Assembly (NCBI GenBank): GCA_963813355.1
Contig: CAWEYS010000025.1
Coordinates: forward strand, 1 to 64,000
DNA: 64,000 nt
Direction of reading: 5' to 3'
Source of the DNA: DATAGF01 sp963813355
GTDB taxonomy: Bacteria > Actinomycetota > Thermoleophilia > Miltoncostaeales > Miltoncostaeaceae
A program made the translations under genes and the position numbers. The notes below the pieces were generated by a model. It worked only from the letters and a program-made list of their open reading frames with translations, did no database searches and was not told where the DNA came from. This document shows positions 42,225-50,091 of this stretch, in pieces. Within the stretch, counting starts at the first letter, position 1, and the number at the start of each line of letters is the position of its first letter.

Positions 42225-42886
42225 CGGGCCGCGCGGGCCACGACGAGGCCGGCGACGACGCCCGCCGAGGCGGCGAGGATCGGGATGCCGGGCGCCGTGA
42301 CGGGCACCAGCGCCAGCGCGATCGCGCCGCCGGCGAGGGCGGTCGCGGCCTCCTCCGGGTTGCGCATGCGGGGGGCCAGCAGGGCGAGGAAGAGGGCCGG
42401 GATCGCCGCGTCGATGCCGAATGCCTCGACGTCGATCGCCCCCGTGAGCGCCCACCCGGCGGCGGTGCCCGCGAGCCAGAGGACCAGCACCCACACGCCC
42501 GTGAGCCAGAAGGCGCGCCAGGCCCGGTCGCGGCGCGGCTCGGCCAGCGCGGCGGCGGCCGACTGGTCGATGATCAGCTGCGAGGCCGCCAGACGCCGGC
42601 CCAGGCGGCGGGGCAGCAGGGCCGCGAGCGCGATCCCGAACGCGACGTTGCGCGCCGACAGCAGCAGGCCGGCGGCCACCGACGCCCCCGCGCTGCCGCC
42701 CTCGATGGCGACGCCCAGGGCGGCGAGCTGGGCCGAGCCGCCGTAGACCAGCGCCGAGAGGGCCAGCGCCTTCGCGAGCGAGAGCCCGCCGTCCGAGGCG
42801 AGCGCGCCGAAGGCGATCCCGACCGCCCCGACGGCCACGGCGATGGCGATCGCCTGGCGAACGAGGGGATCGCGAACCGAACGCAT
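42221..42886 (-). CDS. azlC: AzlC-type amino-acid exporter subunit
   Basis: 221 residues with AzlC signatures ALVYGGSAQLAALGV and LLLSARNVAFGIALAALLPRR, and about six to seven membrane segments. AzlCD exports amino acids or analogues. Only 19 bases separate its ATG from the divergent XRE-cupin ATG, so control by that regulator is strongly suggested by arrangement. Confidence 0.88.
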   Translation of the reverse strand: MRSVRDPLVRQAIAIAVAVGAVGIAFGALASDGGLSLAKALALSALVYGGSAQLAALGVAIEGGSAGASVAAGLLLSARNVAFGIALAALLPRRLGRRLAASQLIIDQSAAAALAEPRRDRAWRAFWLTGVWVLVLWLAGTAAGWALTGAIDVEAFGIDAAIPALFLALLAPRMRNPEEAATALAGGAIALALVPVTAPGIPILAASAGVVAGLVVARAAR

Positions 42887-42905
42887 CGTCCGATATATTA
42901 GAACA
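42887..42905. promoter_or_regulatory. Very short divergent control region, azlC and XRE-cupin regulator
   Basis: The whole gap between two divergent ATG codons is 19 bases and AT-rich around GATATATTAG. There is no room for both ribosome-binding sites and promoters, so at least one transcript is leaderless or starts inside the other gene. A TCCGATATATTAGA core is near-palindromic and could be the regulator site. Confidence 0.45.
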
Positions 42906-43475
42906 ATGGACGAGGCGGGTAGCGCGGCGGGCGACCTCGCCCGCGTGGTGGCCGAGAACCTCCGCCGCCATCGGGCCCGGGCGCGCCTGTCGCTGTCGGA
43001 GCTCGCGGCCGCCGCCGGCGTGGGCAAGTCGACCCTGTCGCAGATCGAGTCCGGGCGCGCCAACCCGAGCATGGAGACCCTCTGGTCGATCGCCACTGCC
43101 CTGGGCCTGCCCTTCGCCGAGCTGGTCTCGCCCCACGCCCCCGAGGTGCGGGTCGTGCGGGCCGGAGAGGGGGTGCGCGTGGACTCGGCCGGGGCGCCCT
43201 TCCTGGTCTGGCTGCTGGCGGCGACGGGCCGCCGCGGGCCGAGCGAGGTCTACGCCATCGGCTGCGAGCCCGGCGAGCCGCGCCGCGCCGAGGCCCACCC
43301 GGCCGGGGTGCGCGAGCACCTGCTGGTGACCGCCGGCCGCATGGAGGTGGGCCCGCTCGACGCGCCGGTCGAGCTGGGGCCGGGCGACCTCGCCACGTTC
43401 GCGGCCGACGTGGCCCACGCCTACCGCGCGCTCGAGCCGGGCAGCGCGGCGGTGCTGGTGATGGACTACCCGTGA
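42906..43475 (+). CDS. XRE-cupin transcriptional regulator
   Basis: 189 residues. The N-terminal XRE helix-turn-helix is LRRHRARARLSLSELAAAAGVGKSTLSQIESGRANPSMETLWSIATAL. The C-terminal cupin sensor includes EVYAIGCEPGEPRRAEAH, GVREHLLVTAGRMEVG and LGPGDLATFAADVAHAYRAL. Such regulators sense small molecules, often amino acids, and repress divergent transport genes. Coupled to phzF by a TGATG overlap. Confidence 0.88.
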   Translation: MDEAGSAAGDLARVVAENLRRHRARARLSLSELAAAAGVGKSTLSQIESGRANPSMETLWSIATALGLPFAELVSPHAPEVRVVRAGEGVRVDSAGAPFLVWLLAATGRRGPSEVYAIGCEPGEPRRAEAHPAGVREHLLVTAGRMEVGPLDAPVELGPGDLATFAADVAHAYRALEPGSAAVLVMDYP

Positions 43476-44279
43476 TGACGGTCCCCCTGTTCCAGGTCGA
43501 CGCCTTCGCCGACCGGGCCTTCGCCGGCAACCCGGCGGCGGTCTGCCTGCTCGAGGGCCCGGCGGACGCGGCCTGGATGCAGGCGGTGGCGGCCGAGATG
43601 AACCTGTCGGAGACCGCCTTCCTCCACCGCGAGGGCGCGGGCTACGCGCTGCGCTGGTTCACGCCGGTGGCCGAGGTCGCGCTCTGCGGCCACGCGACCC
43701 TCGCGAGCGCCCACGCGCTGTGGGAGAGCGGGCGCGCCGAGCCCGCCGGGGCGATCGACTTCGCGACCCTCAGCGGCACGCTCTCGGCCGCCCGCGACGG
43801 CGAGTGGATCGTCATGGACTTCCCCAGCACGGCGCCGGAGCCGGCCGAGGCGCCCCCCGGGCTGGCCGCGGCCCTCGGCCTCGCGCCGCGCTGGACCGGC
43901 CGCAGCCGCTTCGACTGGCTCGTCGAGGCCGCCTCGCCGGAGGAGGTCGCCGCGGCCCGCCCCGACATGGCCGGCCTGGCGGCGGGTCGAGGGTCGCGGC
44001 GTCATCGTCACGGCCGCGGGGGGCCGCGACGGCGCCGACGTCACCTCGCGCTACTTCGCCCCGGCCTTCGGCATCCCCGAGGACCCGGTGACCGGCTCGG
44101 CCCACTGCGCCCTGGGACCCTTCTGGGCCGCGCGCCTGGGACGGGAGCGGCTCGTCTGCCACCAGGCCTCGGCCCGGGGCGGGATCGTGCGCGTCGAGGT
44201 GCGGGGCGACCGCGTGCTGCTGTCGGGCCGGGCGGTGACCGTGCTGGAGGGGCGCCTGGCGGCCGCGCCTCCCCGCTGA
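43475..44279 (+). CDS. PhzF-family isomerase/epimerase (one frameshift)
   Basis: PhzF-type protein with the diaminopimelate-epimerase-like fold. Motifs are FQVDAFADRAFAGNPAAVCLL, MNLSETAFL with the catalytic Glu, WFTPVAEVALCGHATLASA and, after the break, IPEDPVTGSAHCALGPFWA. An extra G near 43984 splits DMAGLAA from VEGRGVIVTAAGG. Corrected length is about 267 residues. Coupled to the XRE-cupin regulator, so it may metabolise the amino-acid-like compound handled by AzlCD. Confidence 0.83.
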
Positions 44280-44358
44280 CCCGGGCGCGTGCCGGGCCGC
44301 GCCCTAGTCGGTCGCACGTCCGCCGGCTGCAAACCTGCGCGCTCCGGCGTCCGCGTCA

Positions 44359-44384
44359 ACGCCGATGCCTCCTGGCATCGGCGT
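44359..44384. terminator. Hairpin between convergent phzF and MocR genes
   Basis: acgccgatgcc (44359-44369), loop tcct, and ggcatcggcgt (44374-44384) form an 11-base perfect stem in the 175-base gap between the phzF stop and the MocR stop. No T-run follows on either strand. Its position between convergent genes supports a bidirectional terminator. The rest of the gap shows nothing else. Confidence 0.6.
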
Positions 44385-44454
44385 GGGCCGCGTCCATCCG
44401 GAGCGCTTGGTTTTCGCTCGGCGGGCCGCACGACCTTGGTTCTTCAGGGGCCTT

Positions 44455-45912
44455 CTAGACGATCAGGGCGACCGGCTCCTGCGGGCGCGACCCGGTGCCG
44501 GCGTAGATCTCCCACGCGGCGGAGAGGCGGCGGACCGCCTCGGCGATCACGGCCGGCTCGTGCACGAAGGGCAGCCGGAGGCGGTCGGCGTGGCGCCCCT
44601 CGGCCGACAGCACCTGTCCGGGCACCACGTTGACGCCGCAGCGCTGCGCCACCTGGCCGAGCGCGCGGGCGTCCCCGCCGGGCATGCGCACCCAGAGGGT
44701 GCAGCCGCCGCGAGGGGGCTCCCAGGTCCAGTCCGGCAGGTGCTCGGCCAACGAGGCCGACAGGGCCTCGTGCCCCTGGACCAGGAACGCCCGGCGCTCC
44801 TCCACCGCCTCGCCGATGCGCGGCAGGAGGTCGCACGTCAGCCTCTGCGAGGGGATCGGGCTGCCCATGTCCGCGCCGATCTTCAGGCGCTGCAGCCGGT
44901 CGACCACCGGCCGCGCCGCGCGGATCCAGCCCACCCGGAGGCCGGCCCAGAGCACCTTGCTCACCGACCCGATGGTGATCGACGAGCCGTCCGGGGCGTG
45001 AGCGGCGATCGGGGCGGGCAGCGGCGCGTCGTCGAGCGGCAGGTTCCGCAGCGCGAGGTCCTCGACCACCGGCACCCGGTAGCGCGCGGACAGCTCGGCG
45101 ACGCGGCGGCTGCGCGCCGCCGACAGCACCGAGCCCGTGGGGTTCTGGAAGGCCGGGACGAGGTAGACGAAGGCCGGCCGCACGCGCTCGAGCAGGTCCT
45201 CGAGAGCCTCGGGCACGATGCCGTCGCGGTCGAGCGCGACGCCCACCGGGCGCATCCCGAGCCCGCGTGAGATGTCCAGCGCCCCGGGGTAGGTGGCCTC
45301 CTCGACGAGCAGCGACTGGCCGGCGCCGCCCAGCAGCATGACCGCCAGCCCGATGGCCTGCTGGGCGCCGGTCGTGACGAGGATCTCGTCGGGGCGGGTG
45401 GGCAGGCCCGCGAGGGACATGTGCTCGGCGATGCGCTCGCGCAGGGCGGGGAGGCCCGCCGGCAGGTAGCCCGTCCCGCCGATGTCGCGGACGATGTCCG
45501 CCCCGCTGGTCTCCGACAGCGCCCGCGCCACCACCGAGGGGGCGGGGGGGCAGGCGGCGGTGAGCTCGATGATGCCGGGCTGGGGGCCGAGGATGCTGCT
45601 GTAGAGCTCGGCCGAGAACGGGCGCTCGGAGGCGGGCGGCGCCGCGGCGGCGCCGGCGACCCAGGTGCCGCGGCCCTGGCGGCTCTCGAGCCGGCCCGCG
45701 TCCTTGAGCTCCCCGTATGCCGTCACGACGGTCGTCCGGCTGACCGCGAGGCGCCGGGCCAGGTCGCGCTCGGTCGGGAGCATCGTCCCCGGCGGCAGCT
45801 CGCCGCGGTCCATGCCCCCCTCGATGCCGCGGGCCAGGCGCTCGTAGAGCGGGCCGGTCCCCGCGGCCCAGGAGCCCAGCAGCGTCGCGAGTCGATCGGG
45901 TTGGACCTTCAT
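44455..45912 (-). CDS. MocR/GabR-type PLP-dependent regulator
   Basis: 485 residues. The N-terminal GntR winged helix is PLYERLARGIEGGMDRGELPPGTMLPTERDLARRLAVSRTTVVTAYGELKDAGRL. The C-terminal fold-type I aminotransferase domain has YLPAGLPALRERIA, TTGAQQAIGLAVMLL, PAFQNPTGSVLS and the PLP-lysine motif SITIGSVSKVLWAGLRVGW. Such proteins bind PLP and an amine effector to control vitamin B6 or amine metabolism. Repeated GTCCAAT sites precede it. The divergent neighbour is a small zinc-ribbon protein. Confidence 0.9.
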   Translation of the reverse strand: MKVQPDRLATLLGSWAAGTGPLYERLARGIEGGMDRGELPPGTMLPTERDLARRLAVSRTTVVTAYGELKDAGRLESRQGRGTWVAGAAAAPPASERPFSAELYSSILGPQPGIIELTAACPPAPSVVARALSETSGADIVRDIGGTGYLPAGLPALRERIAEHMSLAGLPTRPDEILVTTGAQQAIGLAVMLLGGAGQSLLVEEATYPGALDISRGLGMRPVGVALDRDGIVPEALEDLLERVRPAFVYLVPAFQNPTGSVLSAARSRRVAELSARYRVPVVEDLALRNLPLDDAPLPAPIAAHAPDGSSITIGSVSKVLWAGLRVGWIRAARPVVDRLQRLKIGADMGSPIPSQRLTCDLLPRIGEAVEERRAFLVQGHEALSASLAEHLPDWTWEPPRGGCTLWVRMPGGDARALGQVAQRCGVNVVPGQVLSAEGRHADRLRLPFVHEPAVIAEAVRRLSAAWEIYAGTGSRPQEPVALIV

Positions 45913-45970
45913 TCGGTGCCAATATTCCCTGATTGGCTCTTGATGCGCAAGTCCCGGTGGGGTCTTATAA

Positions 45971-46022
45971 GTCCAATGCTGGGCACACAGTCCAATAGCG
46001 GTCCAATGTGGCTCTATTGGAC
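45971..46022. promoter_or_regulatory. Clustered GTCCAAT repeats, likely MocR operator
   Basis: The heptamer GTCCAAT occurs as direct copies at 45971-45977, 45990-45996 and 46001-46007, and inverted (ATTGGAC) at 46016-46022. Partial CCAAT and ATTGG copies lie nearer the MocR start (about 45919 and 45932). MocR proteins bind direct repeats upstream of their own and divergent genes, so this is a strong autoregulatory candidate. The region also separates the gene from the zinc-ribbon gene at 46085. Confidence 0.65.
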
Positions 46023-46084
46023 TCTCACAGACACAACGCGCTGCGCGTTCTCATCGCACGCGGACGACGCCGGGAGGTGGACCG

Positions 46085-46297
46085 ATGATCGACGTGAACT
46101 GCCCCCACTGCGGCCGGGTCCTGGTCGGCAGCCGCCAGATCGTCGCCCTGACCAGCGGCGAGGACGGCATCGAGGTGGCCTACGTCTGCTGGTGCGGGCG
46201 GCCCGGGGCCGAGCGCGTCGGGCGGGCGGCGCGGGCGCGGCGGCCCCTGGCCTCGGCGTCCGGGAATGAACAACGCCTTCGCGGCGTCGGGAGGTGA
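46085..46297 (+). CDS. Small zinc-ribbon-like protein
   Basis: 70 residues, ATG after a GGGAGGTGGACC-type leader. The first 40 residues have two Cys pairs, NCPHCGRVL and YVCWCGRPG, about 27 residues apart, which could hold one zinc. The C-terminal 30 residues are Arg/Ala-rich and less convincing. Possibly controlled by the MocR protein through the shared upstream repeats. Function is unknown. Confidence 0.55.
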   Translation: MIDVNCPHCGRVLVGSRQIVALTSGEDGIEVAYVCWCGRPGAERVGRAARARRPLASASGNEQRLRGVGR

Positions 46298-46364
46298 CAT
46301 GTACAACATCCACCACAGCGCATCCACGCCGGGGCCGAGCGACGCGTTCCGCCCGCGGGCGGGG

Positions 46365-46545
46365 CTACGGCGCGAACGCCTCCGCCGACGCGGTCGTCTG
46401 CCACGAGTCGAGCCGGTTGAGCCCGTCGAGGGCGGCCGTCTTGTCGCACTCGGCGAGCGTCGGGTAGTTGAAGACCGCCTCGACGAAGTGGTCCACTGAC
46501 CCGCGGTAGGCCATCACGGCCTGGCCGATGCCCGGCCTCAACGCG
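46365..46545 (-). pseudogene. 3' remnant of a SthA-type pyridine-nucleotide transhydrogenase
   Basis: The last ~55 codons match the C terminus of soluble NAD(P) transhydrogenase/lipoamide-dehydrogenase-like flavoproteins: GIGQAVMAYRGSVDHFVEAVFNYPTLAECDKTAALDGLNRL. The remaining 400 or so residues, including FAD and disulfide regions, are absent. The upstream sequence belongs to the M28 peptidase gene. It is a deletion remnant, not a functional gene. Confidence 0.6.
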
Positions 46546-47431
46546 GTCGACACGTCTGTCGCGCCAGCCGTCGCAGCATCTCCACCAGCGCCTCCCCGGC
46601 CCGGTCCAGACTGCGCGCCGAGACCTTGTCCAGCGTGTCCCGGGGCGTGTGGAAGGGCGGGTAGTCGAAGTCGATCAGGTCGATCGCCGGCACACCCAGA
46701 TCGGTGAACGGCGTGTGGTCGTCGAGGATCCGCCCCTCCGTGCCGGCGGGGAAGGCGTCGATCGTCCCGACGCGCGCGGCCGAGGCGCGCAGGAGGCGCC
46801 AGAGGCGCGCGCTCGAGCCGGACTCACGCGGGATGGAGAGGTCCCTGTCGGCCACGAAGTCGACCACGACGACGGCCGCGAGCTCGTCGGCGTGGGCCGC
46901 GGCGTAGGCCCTGCTGCCGCGCAGGCCGTCCCGCAGGAAGGCCGAGTCGGGCGACCCGGCGGGGCTCTCCTCACCGTCGAACATGACGAAGCGGATCTCG
47001 CGCTCGCACGCGCGGCGGCCGTGGCGAAGCGCGCGCGACAGCTCGAGCACGGTCGCCACGCCGCCGGCGCCGTCGTTCGCGCCGACGAAGCCGGGGATGT
47101 CCTTGGTGTCGTAGTGGGCCCCCACCAGGACCGGCCTCCCGCGCCCGGGCAGGACTCCCACCACGTTGCGCAGCCCGCCGGGCACCGCCTCGAAGCCGCC
47201 CCGCGGCAGCCGGGCCCTCAGGCGCTCCGCCAGCAGACGCGACGCCTCGGACCCCGCCGGCCGCGGGCCGAGCGCGACCTGCTCCCGCAGGTCGGCGAAG
47301 GCCCGGCGCGCGTCGAAGCGGTCCGGCGCCGGCCCGGCGGCGGCGCCGGCGCCGCCGCCGTCGCAGGCCGCCAGGGCGGCGCCGGCGAGCAGGCAGGCGG
47401 CGATCGGCCCGAGGATCCGGCGGCGGCGCAT
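46538..47431 (-). CDS. M28-family lipoprotein metallopeptidase
   Basis: 297 residues. A lipoprotein signal (RRRRILGPIAACLLAGAALAAC) puts it on the outer face of the membrane. The co-catalytic zinc ligands of M28 aminopeptidases are visible: GAHYDTKD (His, Asp), GANDGAGGVATVLE (Asp), FDGEE (catalytic Glu and metal Glu), VVVDFVAD and FHTPRDTLD (final His). Similar to glutaminyl-cyclase/aminopeptidase proteins. Overlaps the transhydrogenase remnant by a few bases. Confidence 0.88.
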   Translation of the reverse strand: MRRRRILGPIAACLLAGAALAACDGGGAGAAAGPAPDRFDARRAFADLREQVALGPRPAGSEASRLLAERLRARLPRGGFEAVPGGLRNVVGVLPGRGRPVLVGAHYDTKDIPGFVGANDGAGGVATVLELSRALRHGRRACEREIRFVMFDGEESPAGSPDSAFLRDGLRGSRAYAAAHADELAAVVVVDFVADRDLSIPRESGSSARLWRLLRASAARVGTIDAFPAGTEGRILDDHTPFTDLGVPAIDLIDFDYPPFHTPRDTLDKVSARSLDRAGEALVEMLRRLARQTCRPR

Positions 47432-47477
47432 GGGGCGGGAGTGTCGCAGCGCCGCCGCCGCCGGTGAAGCGCCCGGG

Positions 47478-48178
47478 TCAGGCCCCCCAGCGCTTGACCC
47501 GGACCCGCTCCGGGTCGCGGCCGCGCCGGATCGCGTCGGCCACCTCGGCCTCGGCGATCTGCGGCGTCGGCGCGGGCTCGGTCTGCCGGGCCCGCACGAT
47601 GTCGCGGGTCTGGTCCCAGTACCCGACGCGCTGGTAGTGGTCGTAGATCTCCCGCTCGCGGTCGGGGGTGACCTCGTCGTCGTCACCGAACGTCGGGCGC
47701 GCCCTTGAGCTGCTCCTCCGCGTACGGCACCGCCACGTACGCGTCGTCTCCGTCGTCAACGTAGGTCACGTCGTCCACCGGCACCACGTGGCTCCCGCTG
47801 AACCATCCGGTCTTGACCAGCAGGTAGCGGGCGTGGCGGGCCTCGGCGTCAAGGTAGACGTCCTTGACCTTGCCGATCTTCTCACCGTCGGTCGTGCGCA
47901 CCTCCATCCCGCGCAGTCGCGAGAGCGAGGGGAGGCGGGTGGACTCGGAGTAGCCCTCCGGCCCGATGATCCCCTCGTCGTCCTGCAGGTCGCGGTCGCG
48001 GTGCGGTCGCGGTCGGGGTCCGGGTCGAGCGTGGGCTCGTCGGCGCGTGGGTCGTCGATGCGGTCGCGCTCGGGGTCGAGCGTGGAGTCATCGTCGTGCA
48101 GGTCGCGTTCTTGGATGCGGTCGCGCCCGTCGTCGACCTCGCGGTCAACCTGCGCTCGCGCTCGTCATTGGGGGACAT
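47478..48178 (-). CDS. PRC-barrel protein (three frameshifts)
   Basis: Joining frames gives a 233-residue PRC-barrel protein. It starts at ATG MSPNDERER, runs through an Asp/Arg/Glu-rich region (DRDLQDDEGIIGPEGYSESTRLPSLSRL), then the PRC barrel proper (MEVRTTDGEKIGKVKDVYLDAEARHARYLLVKTG .. HVVPVDDV), and ends with DREREIYDHYQRVGYWDQTRDI .. VRVKRW. Bases appear lost near 48155 and 48004 and one C gained near 47698. The corrected length divides evenly by three. PRC barrels bind RNA or mediate photosynthetic and stress complexes; the role here is unknown. Confidence 0.68.
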
Positions 48179-48446
48179 GGTTCTCCTCTTGACCGGGTTG
48201 GACACCCTCCTTACCCCGATCGGGAACCCCCAATCAGCCCGGCGGTGGGATCGCCCCCGCGAGCTGGTCGAAACGCGGGTAGGCGGGGGCGGTGGATCGC
48301 CCCCGCGCCCGGCGCGTGAGCGGTTCGTGACAGCTCCGTGACGACCGTCGTCGAGGGTATGCGCCATGGAAGGGCTCATGGCGCTCCCCTCGACGGCCGG
48401 TCATCGCGGTGTCCACACCGACCCCGTCGACCAGGAGACCCGCGAC

Positions 48447-49277
48447 ATGACCACCGCGACCCTGCGGCGCCCCCGCGTCGGGGCGCTCCTGCGCTCCCTG
48501 CGGCCGTCGGCCTCGCGCGGCTGGGGACGCGAGGCGCTGATCTTCGCGGCCGCCTACCTCGTCTACCAGCTCTGCCGCACGGTGGCCACGGGCGCCGAGC
48601 CGCTCGCGGTGGAGAACGCCCACCGGGTCCTCGGCGCCGAGGCCGCCCTGGGGATCGACATCGAGGCCGCCGCCCAGAGCGCCCTCGACGGCACGATCTG
48701 GCTCACCGCCTTCAGCTGGATCTACCTCGCCGCCCAGCCCGTCGTCATCCCGCTGGTCGTGGTCTGGGTCTACCGTCGCTCGGCCCCGGTCTACCGCGCC
48801 CTGCGCAACACCCTGATCGCCGGCTGGATGGTCGCCCTGCCGGTCTACGCCCTCTTCCCCACCGCCCCGCCGCGCCTGGCGGGCGTGGGCATGCCCGACT
48901 CGGTGAGCATCGAGAGCGGCATCGCCCTCGAGTCGGACTTCACGACCCTCTTCTACAACCCCTTCGCGGCCGTCCCGAGCCTGCACTGCGGCTTCGCCTT
49001 CGCCTGCGGGCTGGCCGTCGCCGCCGCCGCCCGCGGACGCACGCTGCGCGTCGTGGGCCTGGTCTGGGGCCCGCTCGTCTCCGTATCAACTGTCGTGACC
49101 GCCAATCACTACGTCATCGATCTCGGCGCCGGGCTCGCGGTCACCGCGGCGGGCCTCGCGATCGGGCTCGCGGTGATGCGGCTCCAGGCACGACCGGCGA
49201 TTTCGCCGATGCGACCGGCGCGCGTCGCGGGGAGACTCAACCCATCGAGCATCGCGACCGGAGGTCGTTCGTCATGA
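48447..49277 (+). CDS. PAP2-superfamily membrane phosphatase/transferase
   Basis: About 276 residues with five to six membrane segments. The active-site motifs are VPSLHCGFAFACG (nucleophile-side His) and ANHYVIDLGAG (second His and Asp). The arrangement resembles Aur1/inositol-phosphoceramide synthase-like PAP2 proteins, so a lipid-phosphate head-group reaction is likely. The ATG at 48447 has an AGGAGA ribosome-binding site and is preferred to an upstream ATG at 48366. Coupled to the small Cys-rich gene by ATGA. Confidence 0.82.
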   Translation: MTTATLRRPRVGALLRSLRPSASRGWGREALIFAAAYLVYQLCRTVATGAEPLAVENAHRVLGAEAALGIDIEAAAQSALDGTIWLTAFSWIYLAAQPVVIPLVVVWVYRRSAPVYRALRNTLIAGWMVALPVYALFPTAPPRLAGVGMPDSVSIESGIALESDFTTLFYNPFAAVPSLHCGFAFACGLAVAAAARGRTLRVVGLVWGPLVSVSTVVTANHYVIDLGAGLAVTAAGLAIGLAVMRLQARPAISPMRPARVAGRLNPSSIATGGRSS

Positions 49278-49465
49278 CCCCCAAGCCCTCACCCACAGCG
49301 ACAGTCACCATCGAGGAACAGGCGACCCGGCCCTGGGTCCCCTGCCCGACCTGCTGGGGCCAGCGGCGCATCTGGACCCGGGTCCAGGCGCCCAACGGCG
49401 AGGGCGCGATCCTCGTCGCCGAGACCTGCTCCGGCTGCCTCGGGATCGGCGAGGTGGTCCGATGA
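49274..49465 (+). CDS. Small DnaJ-zinc-finger-like protein
   Basis: 63 residues with two knuckles of the CxxCxG type, PCPTCWGQRRIW and TCSGCLGIGEV, as in half of the DnaJ central zinc domain. It overlaps the PAP2 gene and the ATPase gene by ATGA at each end, so the three are co-translated. Function unknown. Confidence 0.7.
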   Translation: MTPKPSPTATVTIEEQATRPWVPCPTCWGQRRIWTRVQAPNGEGAILVAETCSGCLGIGEVVR

Positions 49466-49873
49466 CCTCGGCGACCGAGCGGGTGCCGGCCGACCTGGAT
49501 GCCCTCGCGGGGGTCCGCGACCGGCTCGCGGCCGCGCTGGCGGCCGAGCGCTGGAGCGACGACGCCGCGATCCGGGTCATGACCGCCTCCACCGAGGCCC
49601 TGGCCAACGCCCTCGAGCACGGCTCCGGCCCCGGCGCGCGCGTGGAGATGGCCTTCAGGGTCACCCGCCGCGCCGCGTCGGTGCGCGTGACCGACGCCGG
49701 TCGCCTCGGGCGGCCGGCCGACCTCGAGCGACGAGCCGGAGGCCCCCTCCGAGGCGAGCACGCACGGCCGCGGACGCCTGCTGATGCGGGCGCTGGCCGA
49801 CGAGGTGCGGATCCGCCGCCGCGGGCCGGGCACCGAGGTCCGGCTGGGCTTCGGCCGGCACGCTCTGGCCTGA
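49462..49873 (+). CDS. Anti-sigma-like HATPase (RsbW type; one frameshift)
   Basis: A stand-alone GHKL ATPase of about 136 residues. The N-box is VMTASTEALANALEHGSGP and the G2-like box is THGRGRLLMRALADEVRIRR. An extra G near 49724 splits the protein in the middle. The corrected C terminus is TEVRLGFGRHALA. Such proteins phosphorylate STAS antagonists and bind sigma factors. The STAS protein at 17.1 kb is a possible but unproven partner. Confidence 0.75.
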
Positions 49874-50091
49874 CGCTCGCCGCCCGCCTCGAGGAGCCCC
49901 GCGCTTCCTAGGCGATCCACCCACGGTGGTGAGCCGCGGCACCCCGCGCACCAACGTCACCGCCGTCGCGCGGCGGGCGGCGACCGGCGAGGTCTGCCGG
50001 GCCAGCGCACGCATCTAGCCCGCGGCCAGCCCACGCCCGCGCGGCGCCTGGCGCGCCCCGGAGGCGCGGGCTACGCTGGCCGGGAGAGGGG
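49874..50091. other. Intergenic stretch
   Basis: About 220 bases between the anti-sigma-like gene and the P-loop ATPase gene. A 30-codon GTG frame ending at a TAG near 50016 (VVSRGTPRTNVTAVARRAAT...) is present but has no ribosome-binding site I trust. No clear promoter or terminator is visible. Confidence 0.35.

Noticed and set aside
44280..44454. A tRNA-like element between phzF and the MocR gene
   Set aside because: The stem at 44359-44384 is a simple hairpin. There is no acceptor, D or T-psi-C arm arrangement, so a terminator is the better reading.
46266..46499. A 77-codon plus-strand frame opposite the transhydrogenase remnant
   Set aside because: The opposite strand carries recognisable SthA sequence, and the plus-strand frame has an Arg/Val-rich antisense composition.
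48000..48130. GC-rich CGGTCGCG-type repeats as a possible CRISPR or satellite
   Set aside because: They are codon repeats for the Asp/Arg-rich segment of the PRC-barrel protein on the minus strand, without uniform spacers.
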